Below are positions 1 to 7,317 of a stretch of 11,255 bases of DNA, piece after piece. Each line of letters begins with the position of its first letter. Positions within the stretch are counted from its first letter, which is position 1. Source of the DNA: JBCCWR01 sp039193385 (GTDB taxonomy: Bacteria > Verrucomicrobiota > Verrucomicrobiia > Methylacidiphilales > JBCCWR01); assembly GCA_039193385.1 (NCBI GenBank), contig JBCCWR010000076.1, forward strand, positions 1 to 11,255, in the 5' to 3' direction. The translations under genes were made by a program, and so were the position numbers. The notes under the pieces were generated by a model. The model did not search any database. It worked only from the letters and a program-made list of their open reading frames with translations, and had not been told where the DNA came from.

Positions 1-1
1 C

Positions 2-331
2 CCTCAGACATTTGCCGCGTTAACAGCCAAAGAACAGCAACTGGTTTTAGATGGCAAAATCAAAGAAGGCTTCACCCAAAAAGCCGTCATCATCGCTCTG
101 GGACGGCCCAATAGAATTAATCATGGGCGCAACAATGGTGAGGATGAGACTCACTGGATTTACTCGAGATTACACATGAATACACTCCCTAGTCATCGTT
201 ATGTTGCCCATACACACGCTGACCGCGTAGTCGTCCATTCATACTATGATCCAGAAATCGTGACAACGGAAGTTGACGACTTTGAAATCACCTTTCGTCA
301 TGGTAAAGTCATTGGTTGGCGAGAACTCTAA
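2..331 (+). CDS. BamE/SmpA-like domain protein, 3' part only
   Basis: The open frame enters from the left edge and ends at TAA 329-331, giving 109 residues with no start in view. The visible part reads like a BamE/SmpA-type small domain. A helix-forming stretch (LTAKEQQLVLDGKIKEG) is followed by a GFTQKAVIIALGRPNRI segment matching the family pattern G-M-T-x-x-x-V-x-x-x-x-G-x-P, then a W-I-Y strand. The C-terminus ends in an ITFRHGKVIGW strand, the usual 'F..GkV..w' ending. Known family members are periplasmic or outer-membrane-associated; BamE itself assists beta-barrel assembly, but distant paralogues like this one have no assigned role. The N-terminus, where a signal peptide or lipobox would sit, lies outside the window, so export is inferred. 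The next gene downstream encodes a second protein of the same style. The fold is fairly likely; the function is unknown. Confidence 0.75.
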   Translation, partial: PQTFAALTAKEQQLVLDGKIKEGFTQKAVIIALGRPNRINHGRNNGEDETHWIYSRLHMNTLPSHRYVAHTHADRVVVHSYYDPEIVTTEVDDFEITFRHGKVIGWREL

Positions 332-357
332 TGCCTCATAAACTTTTGAAACCACTC

Positions 358-369
358 AATTTATAAATT
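358..369. repeat. 12-bp perfect AT palindrome
   Basis: AATTTATAAATT reads identically on both strands. It lies 27 bases after the stop of the first BamE-like gene and well upstream of the next gene. All-A/T palindromes arise easily by chance, so an operator or terminator role is only possible. Confidence 0.25.
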
Positions 370-401
370 TTGTCCGCATAGAACTTCACGAAAATATTAG
401 C

Positions 402-415
402 GAAAGTAAACTTTC
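402..415. promoter_or_regulatory. Operator-like palindrome upstream of the small lipoprotein gene
   Basis: GAAAGT-AA-ACTTTC has two perfect 6-bp arms and a 2-base spacer, about 80 bases upstream of the lipoprotein start. A TTGACT hexamer (444-449) lies between them but has no convincing -10 partner. The symmetry and position would suit a dimeric repressor site. No known regulator motif is recognised. Confidence 0.25.
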
Positions 416-494
416 ACAACAACCTGCATGGGCATAGGAAATCTTGACTTTATGATCATAGAATGCGACCACTTATGGAGATAAAACGCTAACT

Positions 495-767
495 ATGAGC
501 TTAAAAAAATTAACCATGTGCCTCAGCTTATGCCTCTGCCTGCTTGCAGTGTCATGCTTCTCAAAATTTAATGCGGATAACCTTTCACTTGTCTCTCATG
601 GCATGACAGAAGCCGAGGTTAAGAAACTCATTGGTTCTCCAGACAAGATAAATACCGGAAGTGCTCTTGGATTCAGCGGAACGACTTATCGCTATGAAAA
701 AAAGAACGGCTCTGCTGAAATCACATTCATTAATGGAAAAGTCGTGGCAAAAAACATCAAGATGTGA
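495..767 (+). CDS. Small BamE/SmpA-like lipoprotein
   Basis: This is a complete 90-residue protein. The N-terminus has basic residues K4-K5, a hydrophobic core (about 7-19) and a lipobox-like LAVSC with C21 as the probable lipidated residue, so a lipoprotein facing the periplasm is likely. The mature part has the BamE/SmpA layout: HGMTEAEVKKLIGSPDKI (35-52), a Y-R-Y strand near 65-67 and a closing ITFINGKVV strand (76-84). It is shorter than E. coli BamE and belongs to the loose family often annotated 'outer membrane protein assembly factor BamE domain'. GGAG (477-480) lies 14 bases before the ATG, which is long for a ribosome site. The lipobox has Ala rather than Leu at -3, so lipidation is probable rather than certain. 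It follows a related gene by 163 bases, perhaps a diverged tandem pair. A direct role in barrel assembly should not be assumed. Confidence 0.75.
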   Translation: MSLKKLTMCLSLCLCLLAVSCFSKFNADNLSLVSHGMTEAEVKKLIGSPDKINTGSALGFSGTTYRYEKKNGSAEITFINGKVVAKNIKM

Positions 768-811
768 TCTGTGAAAATAAATGATATAGTCCACAGACAA
801 AGACTTTTTTT
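768..811 (+). terminator. Weak candidate terminator between convergent genes
   Basis: Just after the lipoprotein stop, TCTGTG (768-773) can pair with CACAGA (792-797). Alternatively AGTC (788-791) can pair with GACT (802-805), directly followed by a run of T ending at 811. The T-run is good but both stems are short, and they exclude each other in part. Position between convergent genes is the main support. Confidence 0.3.
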
Positions 812-862
812 AAACCCGCATTAAGCAATAGCGACACGACCATCTCGGTTTATGATGAAAAT

Positions 863-2026
863 CTATATTTTTTTACCACGGAAGGTTCGAGCAAGAGGAA
901 TACTATAATTAAGAAAACAGGTTTCTCGCATTTTATGTTCTTTACTGGTTTCCTGCATAGCCTCACGCAGTGGAGCTACTTTTTCTGGAGCGAGGATCAT
1001 AGAGAGAAAGCCAAATTCTCGATTGATCCGTTTTCCGGCTTCTGTGTGTTCGCACTTGGATTCTATAAAACGCCAGTAGCTGAGACTTGAACCTGGCACC
1101 CCCATCTGCAACGCTGTATCAAGCAAAATTTCAACATCCTTACGATGGCAAATGCTACCAAGCAAGGATGCATTCTTAATGACATTTTTACCGTGTTGCC
1201 AATCGCTCACTTTTTTATCGTGAATAAGCAAGCGATTAGCTCGCCAATGTGTACTGCCCTGTAAGTCGTCAATGGCTTTAACCATTTGCTGAATACTGGC
1301 GGAATGCTTTTCGGCGTGAAAGATACTGGCCAGATTAGTTAACCCTTTCGTTACAGGCACCTGAAAAAGAAAACCACTGCCAGGTTGATCGACTTTGCCA
1401 GCGTCAGCCATTGCTTGAAAAACGGCATCAAAATCATAACGATCCACCACGGCCATGATTAACTCTTTTTCAGGTTTCTTGGTAATACGCAGAATACCAA
1501 GACGATCACGCAAACCGATACCCTCCAGATAAGATATAGTCGGCCCTTGAGAACCTGCGCGTATAGCAGCCCGAGTGATAGCCTCTGTCTGCTCTTTCTG
1601 TGCGATATATAAAATAGCCACAAGATCTTTCTTAAAACGGATATCAAATGATACAGACTCGAATCTATAATTTCCTGCCTTCCATAATGGAAAATCATTC
1701 GAACAATAAAGTTCCTCACAGTTATGACAGTAAATGGAACCTGCACCGAACTGCTTTAGTTTCCCAAGCATAACCACCTGCTCCATGAGGTGATCTGTTT
1801 CCGAATTCGGAACAAGAAAACGAACAATCTCCTGTTCTGGGGATAATGAAGGGAGAAAGGAATGGTACCATTTATCTTTGATAAGCGTGCCACGTGCGTT
1901 AATGGCCATGGCATTGGCTGCGCCAGAGGCCATGACTTGCTCGATGACATGGCCACTGGTTTGACGAGGCAAAATCGCAGTAACCAGTGAGTAATCAAAA
2001 TGCTCTTTATAGCTCACTTTCTGCAT
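863..2026 (-). CDS. Triple PII-like domain protein, partner of DUF1538 transporter
   Basis: This 387-residue soluble protein has three consecutive PII-like (ferredoxin-fold, GlnB-type) units, at about 13-118, 130-235 and 262-380. The middle unit is clearest: GSQGPTISYLEGIGLRDRLG (158-177) occupies the T-loop region, PEKELIMAVVDR (185-196) is a beta strand, and DQPGSGFLFQVPV (213-225) is the B-loop equivalent. Unit 3 repeats the pattern as ASLLGSICHRKDVEILLDTA, then GVPGSSLSYWRF and LSMILAPEKVAPL. Unit 1 is most diverged and carries a Cys cluster, C100-x2-C103-x4-C108, plausibly a metal site. Classical GlnB is about 112 residues and trimeric, so one chain here could mimic a whole trimer. The GlnB uridylylation Tyr motif is absent. 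The ATG at 2024-2026 lies inside the end of the DUF1538 gene (20-base overlap), so the two are translationally coupled. It is inferred to gate that membrane protein in response to an unidentified ligand. Confidence 0.75.
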   Translation of the reverse strand: MQKVSYKEHFDYSLVTAILPRQTSGHVIEQVMASGAANAMAINARGTLIKDKWYHSFLPSLSPEQEIVRFLVPNSETDHLMEQVVMLGKLKQFGAGSIYCHNCEELYCSNDFPLWKAGNYRFESVSFDIRFKKDLVAILYIAQKEQTEAITRAAIRAGSQGPTISYLEGIGLRDRLGILRITKKPEKELIMAVVDRYDFDAVFQAMADAGKVDQPGSGFLFQVPVTKGLTNLASIFHAEKHSASIQQMVKAIDDLQGSTHWRANRLLIHDKKVSDWQHGKNVIKNASLLGSICHRKDVEILLDTALQMGVPGSSLSYWRFIESKCEHTEAGKRINREFGFLSMILAPEKVAPLREAMQETSKEHKMRETCFLNYSIPLARTFRGKKI

Positions 2027-3926
2027 CCATTAGCTCTCTATTATTAGAGTTTACTATGAGTCCAACTGTCAGGACAGTAATAATGGGACCGACAGAGGCT
2101 AAAGCCAATATTCCAAAACCATCCGATACTCCGGGAATGTTTGCGCCAATGCCTAACCCCATAGCAAGAACGAGAGGAACTGTTATTGGCCCCGTAGTCA
2201 CACCTGCACTGTCCCAAGCAAAGTTTACAAACTCTTCTGAAGAGATAAGCGTCAGGCAAACAAGCACTAGGTAAGGTGGCACTAGCAGCCAGACGAGCTC
2301 AAGAGATTCAAAAGCCATCTGTGCTACACCTGCTCCGATACCTAGACCAACACCTATGGCAACTGTTTGCATAAGAAGGCTCTTCTTAAAAACTCCGACC
2401 GTTGTTTTTTCCACCGTAGCGCCTAGTGCATTAAGCGCCGGTTCAGCCAGGGTGGCTCCGTAACCAAGGAAAAAAGCGAAGATTATAGCGATTATTTTAC
2501 CGAAAAAAGGGTTATCAAAGACAGGTTCTATAAACCCGCTCATACCCCAAGGTTGAATAACAGCAAATGTAACAGGAATGTTACTTCCAAGCTGACTACC
2601 CAATGGGGTAAGACCTAGTGTAAGACCCAGACCAAAGAGTGCCATACCAATAACAGCAAAGGTTATACCCACCAGTATTTCATCAGCGCGTCTAAGCTTC
2701 TCTTTTAAGACAACTAGCAAAGTTAAAAAAAGGAAAAGACATAGCGGTATGATAGCCTGCACGGCCATAAGTGCTGCAGACCACAACTCTGAGAGTATAT
2801 TAACACTGGAATCCCAGGGCTTTTTAGCCTGATCTGCTATGATCGTTTCAAAGACATTCTGTGTATCCTTTTTCTCTAGAACAATCTGTACATTGCGATG
2901 AACAATGCGCCCGTCTTCCAGTGTGATTTCCCCTCCACGGTATTTCGTTTCATAAGAATCATCCAACTCACCCTTTAGATATTTCTGAAAATCTGCTTCG
3001 GTGAATTGAATTGTTTCTTTGAATGTTTGCTCAGTTTTACTTTCAACAATTTCGACTTTTTCTCCTTCCTCAACCCCTTTAAAATTGATTCCACCATAAT
3101 AATCTTTGGCAAAATAATGGTAAAAACTTAAACATAACACGGCCAGGATAGGAAAAAGCGAAGCAAGTGTCACAATACCAAAGCCAGCACTACCGCTATC
3201 CTCATCACCTACAATACGACAGACGCCGATACCCAGAGCTAAAACCAATGGTACTGTTACTGGTCCTGTTGTGACTGCGCCGCAGTCCCAGGCTAATCCG
3301 ATAATAGGATTGAGCAAAGGGTCATAATAAGCATAAAGGGTAAGTCCGCTGAGAAGCAAAACCATTGGGATAATCAGAATTTTTAAAGACCAGCCATGAA
3401 AAAAACGTAGGACGCCTAATGTGACTGCAAGACCTACTCCAAGGCCGACGCAGCCAACCAATTGACCAGAAAAATCATTGAGTAGGCTGTAGAGCAGTGG
3501 AGCTTCGCCGGGAGAAATTCCACTGCCTGCTTTTTTAAGAACAGAAATGGCAGGCTCGGCAAAGGTCGCTCCGACTCCCAAAATAAATGCAAAAGTAATG
3601 ATGAGCGGTAACTTTGAGTTTCGTGGTAATATCGCACCAATAGTTTCGCCAAAGGGCATGAGCCCTAGTCGCAACCCTTCCATAAAAAAAGTGAGCCCCA
3701 ACACCACGATAACCATACCAACCGCAATCGTCGCACCATAAACCAGGGGAAGATTTAGAAAGAGAATTTGAAACACAATCAGATAGGCCACTATAAACCA
3801 TATACTCTTTATCTGCTCGACGGCCTTTTCCTGAAAATAACGCCACACAATAATGCAAATGCCTTTGAACCCAATCTGGCCCAATCCAGGATTATATTGC
3901 TTTTCCGTAGCACTCACGCAGCGCAA
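2007..3926 (-). CDS. DUF1538 family membrane transporter with tandem repeat
   Basis: This polytopic inner-membrane protein of up to 639 residues is built from two homologous halves, the hallmark of DUF1538 (PF07556). Half 1 has LRLGLMPFG (85-93), GVGATFAEPA (117-126), WDCGAVTTGPVTVPLVLALG (213-232) and a final GFG (248-250). Half 2 repeats them as LTLGLTPLG (435-443), GYGATLAEPA (488-497), WDSAGVTTGPITVPLVLAMG (571-590) and GFG (603-605). Such inverted or tandem repeats are typical of secondary transporters or channels; the substrate of DUF1538 is not known to me. Residues of about 274-372 form a hydrophilic, Glu/Lys-rich soluble insert between the halves. The start is uncertain: TTG 3926 directly follows an in-frame stop, and GTG codons at 3917 and 3848 are alternatives that keep the first membrane helix (about 41-63). 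The last 20 bases overlap the PII-like gene. Confidence 0.85.
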   Translation of the reverse strand: MRCVSATEKQYNPGLGQIGFKGICIIVWRYFQEKAVEQIKSIWFIVAYLIVFQILFLNLPLVYGATIAVGMVIVVLGLTFFMEGLRLGLMPFGETIGAILPRNSKLPLIITFAFILGVGATFAEPAISVLKKAGSGISPGEAPLLYSLLNDFSGQLVGCVGLGVGLAVTLGVLRFFHGWSLKILIIPMVLLLSGLTLYAYYDPLLNPIIGLAWDCGAVTTGPVTVPLVLALGIGVCRIVGDEDSGSAGFGIVTLASLFPILAVLCLSFYHYFAKDYYGGINFKGVEEGEKVEIVESKTEQTFKETIQFTEADFQKYLKGELDDSYETKYRGGEITLEDGRIVHRNVQIVLEKKDTQNVFETIIADQAKKPWDSSVNILSELWSAALMAVQAIIPLCLFLFLTLLVVLKEKLRRADEILVGITFAVIGMALFGLGLTLGLTPLGSQLGSNIPVTFAVIQPWGMSGFIEPVFDNPFFGKIIAIIFAFFLGYGATLAEPALNALGATVEKTTVGVFKKSLLMQTVAIGVGLGIGAGVAQMAFESLELVWLLVPPYLVLVCLTLISSEEFVNFAWDSAGVTTGPITVPLVLAMGLGIGANIPGVSDGFGILALASVGPIITVLTVGLIVNSNNRELMDAESEL

Positions 3927-3959
3927 TTAAGCAGAAATTATTCCATTGATCGAATCCAA

Positions 3960-3965
3960 ATTATA
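3960..3965 (-). promoter_or_regulatory. Candidate -10 box for the DUF1538/PII operon
   Basis: On the minus strand a perfect TATAAT lies 34 bases before the first possible start of the DUF1538 gene. No good -35 hexamer sits 16-18 bases upstream; a TTGTCA is present but at 22 bases. If real, it implies a short leader and supports a start near 3926 rather than far downstream. Confidence 0.35.
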
Positions 3966-4158
3966 AGAATTTGCAGTGGCTGCCTTTTGACAAGTGCAAG
4001 CCGGTTTTAAAGGTTCAATAAAAACTGTGAGTTATTATCCCGTATTATGATCCCCCTCAAGCACTCAAGATCTATCCATATCCTAAATTGTTAAAAAAAC
4101 GTTACACGGAAAAATGATATTGAGTTTTTTCCCCTTTCTAATGAAATAGAGGGTTTCC

Positions 4159-5388
4159 ATGAATGAAATGAAAACAGCGAAGACAGTGTCTGACACCAAG
4201 CCAAGATCCTCTATTACATCGCTCTATGATTCGTACGTAGTGCCTACCTACAAGCGTTCTCTAACGCTTGTTAAAGGCCAAGGAAGTTATGTCTGGGATG
4301 ACGATGGAAAACAATATCTAGATTTTGGCGGTGGTATTGCCTGCAATTGCTTAGGCCATTCACATCCCGCAATTAAAAGGGCGCTGCAAAAACAAAGCTC
4401 TGAACTTATTCATACTTCTAATCTCTATTACACTGAACTTCAGGCGCAACTGGCTCAATCTATTGTCAAATTAACTGGCCCAGGGAAGGTTTTCTTCTGT
4501 AATAGTGGCGCAGAGTCCAATGAAGCACTTTATAAATTATCCAGAAAATTTGGTGCCAAGGAGGGACGTTATGAGATCATCACCGCTACAGGCTCCTTCC
4601 ATGGAAGAACACTTGGAGGTATTTCTGCGACTGGCCAGGAAAAAGTAAAAAAGGATTTCGGTCCTCTCGTGCCAGGTTTTGTACATGCTCCATTTAATAA
4701 TCTTTCTGCCTTTGAGAAAGCTATGACGGATAAAACCGCGGCTGTGCTTGTCGAAGGCATTCAAGGGGAAGGCGGCATTAACCTGGCCACTCCTGAATTC
4801 ATCCTTGGACTAAGAAAAATAACCAAAGAGCGTAACATACTTTTCTTATGGGACGGTGTACAATGCGGTCACTTTCGCACGGGATTCTGGCAAAGCTATG
4901 AAGCATTGCTCAACGAAACCGCGGAGGCCGAGGATTTCCTCCCCGATGGCGTTGCTATGGCAAAATCACTTGGTGGCGGTTTTCCTATGGGTGCAACCTG
5001 GATAGCACAGCCTCATGCCGATCTTCTCCAACCGGGCACACATGGAACTACTTTTGGTGGGACACCGCTGGCCTGTGCCGTAGCTTTGGCTGTACTTGAT
5101 GAAATATTCAAAAATGACCTGCCAAACAATATCCATCAACGTGGCCAACAAACACGAGATCTTCTTAGCACTCTCATAGAAGGTGGCAAAATTAAGGCCG
5201 TGCGTGGACTCGGGGGTATTATCGGCTTTCAACCTGTTGAAACAAATTTAGATGTTGTTGCACGCCTTAGCGCCAAGGGACTTTTGACTGTTCCGGCGGG
5301 TGAAAACATCATCCGCCTTCTCCCACCTCTCAATGTAACGGAACAGGAAGTTAACCAAGCATTAACCATTATTAAGGAAACTCTATGA
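4159..5388 (+). CDS. argD: Acetylornithine aminotransferase (ArgD)
   Basis: This 409-residue class III PLP aminotransferase is of normal ArgD length. It is predicted to convert N-acetylglutamate semialdehyde to N-acetylornithine with glutamate, in cytosolic arginine biosynthesis. Visible motifs are FGGGIACNCLGHSHP (56-70), the PLP-phosphate loop CNSGAESNEA (114-123), FHGRTLGGISATG (148-159), EGIQGEGGI (199-207), WDGVQCGHFRTG (231-242) with D232 facing the pyridine N, and AMAKSLGGGFPMGA (266-279) with K269 as Schiff-base lysine. HGTTFGGTPLAC (295-306) is also typical. The usual DEVQ reads DGVQ and the usual VEP reads VEG; the catalytic residues are otherwise intact. The ATG has an AGAGGG ribosome site at 4148-4153. 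It overlaps argF by ATGA, which makes ArgD a better call than ornithine or GABA transaminase. No clear promoter was identified upstream. Confidence 0.92.
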   Translation: MNEMKTAKTVSDTKPRSSITSLYDSYVVPTYKRSLTLVKGQGSYVWDDDGKQYLDFGGGIACNCLGHSHPAIKRALQKQSSELIHTSNLYYTELQAQLAQSIVKLTGPGKVFFCNSGAESNEALYKLSRKFGAKEGRYEIITATGSFHGRTLGGISATGQEKVKKDFGPLVPGFVHAPFNNLSAFEKAMTDKTAAVLVEGIQGEGGINLATPEFILGLRKITKERNILFLWDGVQCGHFRTGFWQSYEALLNETAEAEDFLPDGVAMAKSLGGGFPMGATWIAQPHADLLQPGTHGTTFGGTPLACAVALAVLDEIFKNDLPNNIHQRGQQTRDLLSTLIEGGKIKAVRGLGGIIGFQPVETNLDVVARLSAKGLLTVPAGENIIRLLPPLNVTEQEVNQALTIIKETL

Positions 5389-6281
5389 CACATTTACTCG
5401 GTATTAAAGATTTCCCTATCGAGTCCGGCGCTGCCGATGAAATTTTCACTTTGGCTAAGAAATACAAAGAAAATAGAGGCTCGCATGACAAGCCTCTAGC
5501 GGGACAAACTTGGAATCTTATCTTTGCCAAATCATCCACACGCACACGCCTTTCGTTCGAGATAGGTATTCATGAACTTGGTGCACGATCGATCTTTCTC
5601 AATGCTCAAGACATTCAGCTAGGGCGAGGTGAACCTATCATCGATACAGCACGTGTTATGGGACGCATGTCTCATGGAGCTATTATTCGTACATTCGCAC
5701 AATCAGATGTAGAAAGCTTTGCTCAGTATTCTGAAATACCCACGATTAATGCACTTACAGATGATGAACATCCCAGCCAAATTCTATCGGACATCTTTAC
5801 TATTCAAGAAAAATTAGGTGACATCAGAGGAAAGACCATCGCTTTCATAGGTGATGCAGACTGTAATGTGGCCAATTCATTCGCTTATGCCGCTCCATTA
5901 TTTGACTTCAAAGTTAAATTTGCTGCTCCATTAAGCTACCAGTCAAAAGTTGAAAACAGCCACGTTGAAACATTCATTGACCCCTTTGATGCAGCAAAGG
6001 ATGTGGATGTCATTTATACCGATGTTTGGATCTCCATGGGTAAAGAAGAAGAGTCCAACGAACGCATAGAAGCTTTTAATGGGTATCAAATTAATTCTGC
6101 ACTTCAGAAAGAAGCTAAGAAAGATGCACTTATTATGCATTGCCTGCCTGCCTACCGTGATAAAGAAATCACAGAAGAGGTTCTTGAGGCGAACGCTCAA
6201 CTCATATTTGACCAAGCCGAAAACCGCCTGCATGTCCAAAAAGGGATTTTGTCCTGGCTTAATGCCCATAGACAGGATTAA
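5385..6281 (+). CDS. argF: Ornithine carbamoyltransferase (ArgF)
   Basis: This 298-residue cytosolic enzyme joins carbamoyl phosphate and ornithine to give citrulline. All main motifs are present: the carbamoyl-phosphate loop STRTR (51-55), IRTF (101-104), HPSQ (129-132), the GDADCNVANS strand-loop (156-165), the ornithine-binding TDVWISMGKEEE (212-223, D213 and SMG 217-219), and HCLPAYR (252-258) with catalytic C253. The C-terminus has the usual ENRLHVQKGIL (279-289). SMG together with the intact HCLP favours true OTCase over the acetyl- or succinyl-ornithine variants. It is slightly shorter than the E. coli enzyme, which is normal for many bacteria. Its ATG overlaps the argD stop by four bases (ATGA), so the two are translationally coupled and consecutive in function apart from the deacetylation step, whose gene is not in this window. 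Confidence 0.95.
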   Translation: MTHLLGIKDFPIESGAADEIFTLAKKYKENRGSHDKPLAGQTWNLIFAKSSTRTRLSFEIGIHELGARSIFLNAQDIQLGRGEPIIDTARVMGRMSHGAIIRTFAQSDVESFAQYSEIPTINALTDDEHPSQILSDIFTIQEKLGDIRGKTIAFIGDADCNVANSFAYAAPLFDFKVKFAAPLSYQSKVENSHVETFIDPFDAAKDVDVIYTDVWISMGKEEESNERIEAFNGYQINSALQKEAKKDALIMHCLPAYRDKEITEEVLEANAQLIFDQAENRLHVQKGILSWLNAHRQD

Positions 6282-6523
6282 TTTTTATATTATTTCTTCC
6301 TTTTATTTTAAGGTATAGGCTAGAAGAGCCAGTGCAGCATGTAGCAGTTTTTTCCTAAAAAAAGGAAAATTGGGTATTATCAAAAACTCTCATACAGACT
6401 TCTGCCACAAGCTATAAAAATGTGGTAATAATTTCCCTTTCCGCCCTAGGGAGTTCTTTCCATAGAAGATACCTGCTTATTTTTTCACCGAAATCTGATT
6501 ATAAGCACAGAAAAGGACACAAC

Positions 6524-6997
6524 ATGAAATCATACTTAGCAACCATCAAATCCTTTCTATTTCTAAGTTTATTATGCTTCGTCGTAACGCCAACTTTTGC
6601 TAGCGACGATAAAATAAATGTAAGTAGCGATAGAAATTTGACAGAAAATCATGAGATAGCAACGAGTGATATCTTGCTAAGAGAGCTCTATAAACGTTTT
6701 ATCACTGCAGGTGCAGAGGCCTACTACATTGTTTATGACTGGAGAAATATGCATGGCAAAATAGGTCGTCACACAATCGTTGTTTATAAAGATGCTGAAG
6801 GACGCTATTTCGGCATGGACCAGACACTACAAAAACCCAAGTGGATCCAGGGCAAAAATGCAACACAATGGGTTCAGTCTTTCAGTAATCATGAAGATAC
6901 CTTTCTGGTTCAGGTAAACATAAATGAAGAATCTAAAGAAGTCATATTAACTTCATTTCCAGAGCAGAAAAAGGATCATTCCATACAAAAAAGCTAA
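6524..6997 (+). CDS. Small exported protein of unknown family
   Basis: I do not recognise this 157-residue protein. I chose ATG 6524 over an in-frame GTG at 6422 because AAAAGGA (6511-6517) lies six bases upstream and because this start begins a textbook signal peptide: K2/K9, hydrophobic 11-22, cleavage after T-F-A26. The mature protein of about 131 residues has a helix (ILLRELYKRFITAG, 50-63), a strand YYIVYDWRN (67-75), and then GRHTIVVYKDAEGRYFGMDQ (81-100). The spacing of H83 and D99 across two strands resembles the His-Asp half of transglutaminase-like cysteine peptidases. However, the mature chain has no cysteine at all, so it would be a non-catalytic relative or something unrelated. 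It ends in a hydrophilic, Lys-rich tail. It stands alone, after argF by 242 bases and before a terminator. Confidence 0.7.
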   Translation: MKSYLATIKSFLFLSLLCFVVTPTFASDDKINVSSDRNLTENHEIATSDILLRELYKRFITAGAEAYYIVYDWRNMHGKIGRHTIVVYKDAEGRYFGMDQTLQKPKWIQGKNATQWVQSFSNHEDTFLVQVNINEESKEVILTSFPEQKKDHSIQKS

Positions 6998-7049
6998 AAG
7001 AATTTCATTCCGAAGCCGGTGGTAAGTTCCCCGGTCTCCACTCCACAGA

Positions 7050-7081
7050 GTCCGCCGCGCAATAGCCGGCGGACCTTTTTT
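7050..7081 (+). terminator. Rho-independent terminator
   Basis: A perfect 8-bp GC-rich stem GTCCGCCG (7050-7057) / CGGCGGAC (7067-7074) with a 9-base loop is followed by C and six T (7076-7081). It closes transcription of the small exported protein gene and insulates the tRNA. Confidence 0.85.
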
Positions 7082-7100
7082 ATCCCTCATCGCCTCACTT

Positions 7101-7133
7101 AAAGGCAATCAATCAGCTTATTTGTTTGCCTTT
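7101..7133. repeat. 8-bp inverted repeat before the tRNA gene
   Basis: AAAGGCAA (7101-7108) and TTGCCTTT (7126-7133) are perfect reverse complements 17 bases apart. There is no T-run after it, so it is not a standard terminator. It lies where the tRNA promoter should be and could be a protein site or chance. Confidence 0.35.
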
Positions 7134-7169
7134 GGGTTACAGCGACTGATATTGTTACATATAACAAAA

Positions 7170-7253
7170 GCACTCGTGGCGAAATGGCAGACGCGCAGCC
7201 TTGAGGTGGCTGTGGGAATTATTCCCGTGGAGGTTCGACTCCTCTCGAGTGCA
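7170..7253 (+). tRNA. tRNA-Leu (GAG)
   Basis: The full cloverleaf can be drawn by eye. The acceptor is GCACTCG (7170-7176) with CGAGTGC (7246-7252) and discriminator A 7253. The anticodon stem CAGCC/GGCTG encloses TTGAGGT with anticodon GAG at 7203-7205. A long variable arm (GGGAA/TTCCC) is typical of class II leucine tRNAs. The T-arm GGAGG-TTCGACT-CCTCT (7229-7245) is good. CCA is not encoded and must be added after transcription. It reads CUC/CUU codons. Confidence 0.96.
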
Positions 7254-7317
7254 ATTAGTTGATTTTACGACTTGTGTGACTGTGGCTGTTATTAATAATC
7301 ATAAGGATTATTAAAAT

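Noticed and set aside
1987..2274. Plus-strand open frame across the DUF1538/PII junction
   Set aside because: It is antisense to well-supported coding sequence and shows no family motif.
3987..3992. Perfect TTGACA as -35 for argD
   Set aside because: No -10 hexamer lies 16-18 bases downstream, and it is over 160 bases from the argD start.
6318..6369. Terminator after argF (GGCT/AGCC, TTTTCC/GGAAAA)
   Set aside because: One stem is only 4 bp and the other nearly all A/T with no following T-run, so neither is convincing.
6422..6523. GTG-started 34-residue extension of the small exported protein
   Set aside because: The ATG at 6524 has a well-placed AAAAGGA and begins directly with a signal peptide; the extension would bury it.
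7015..7033. Possible small RNA hairpin (CCGG...CCGG) before the terminator
   Set aside because: The stem is imperfect and short, and no known RNA family is recognised.
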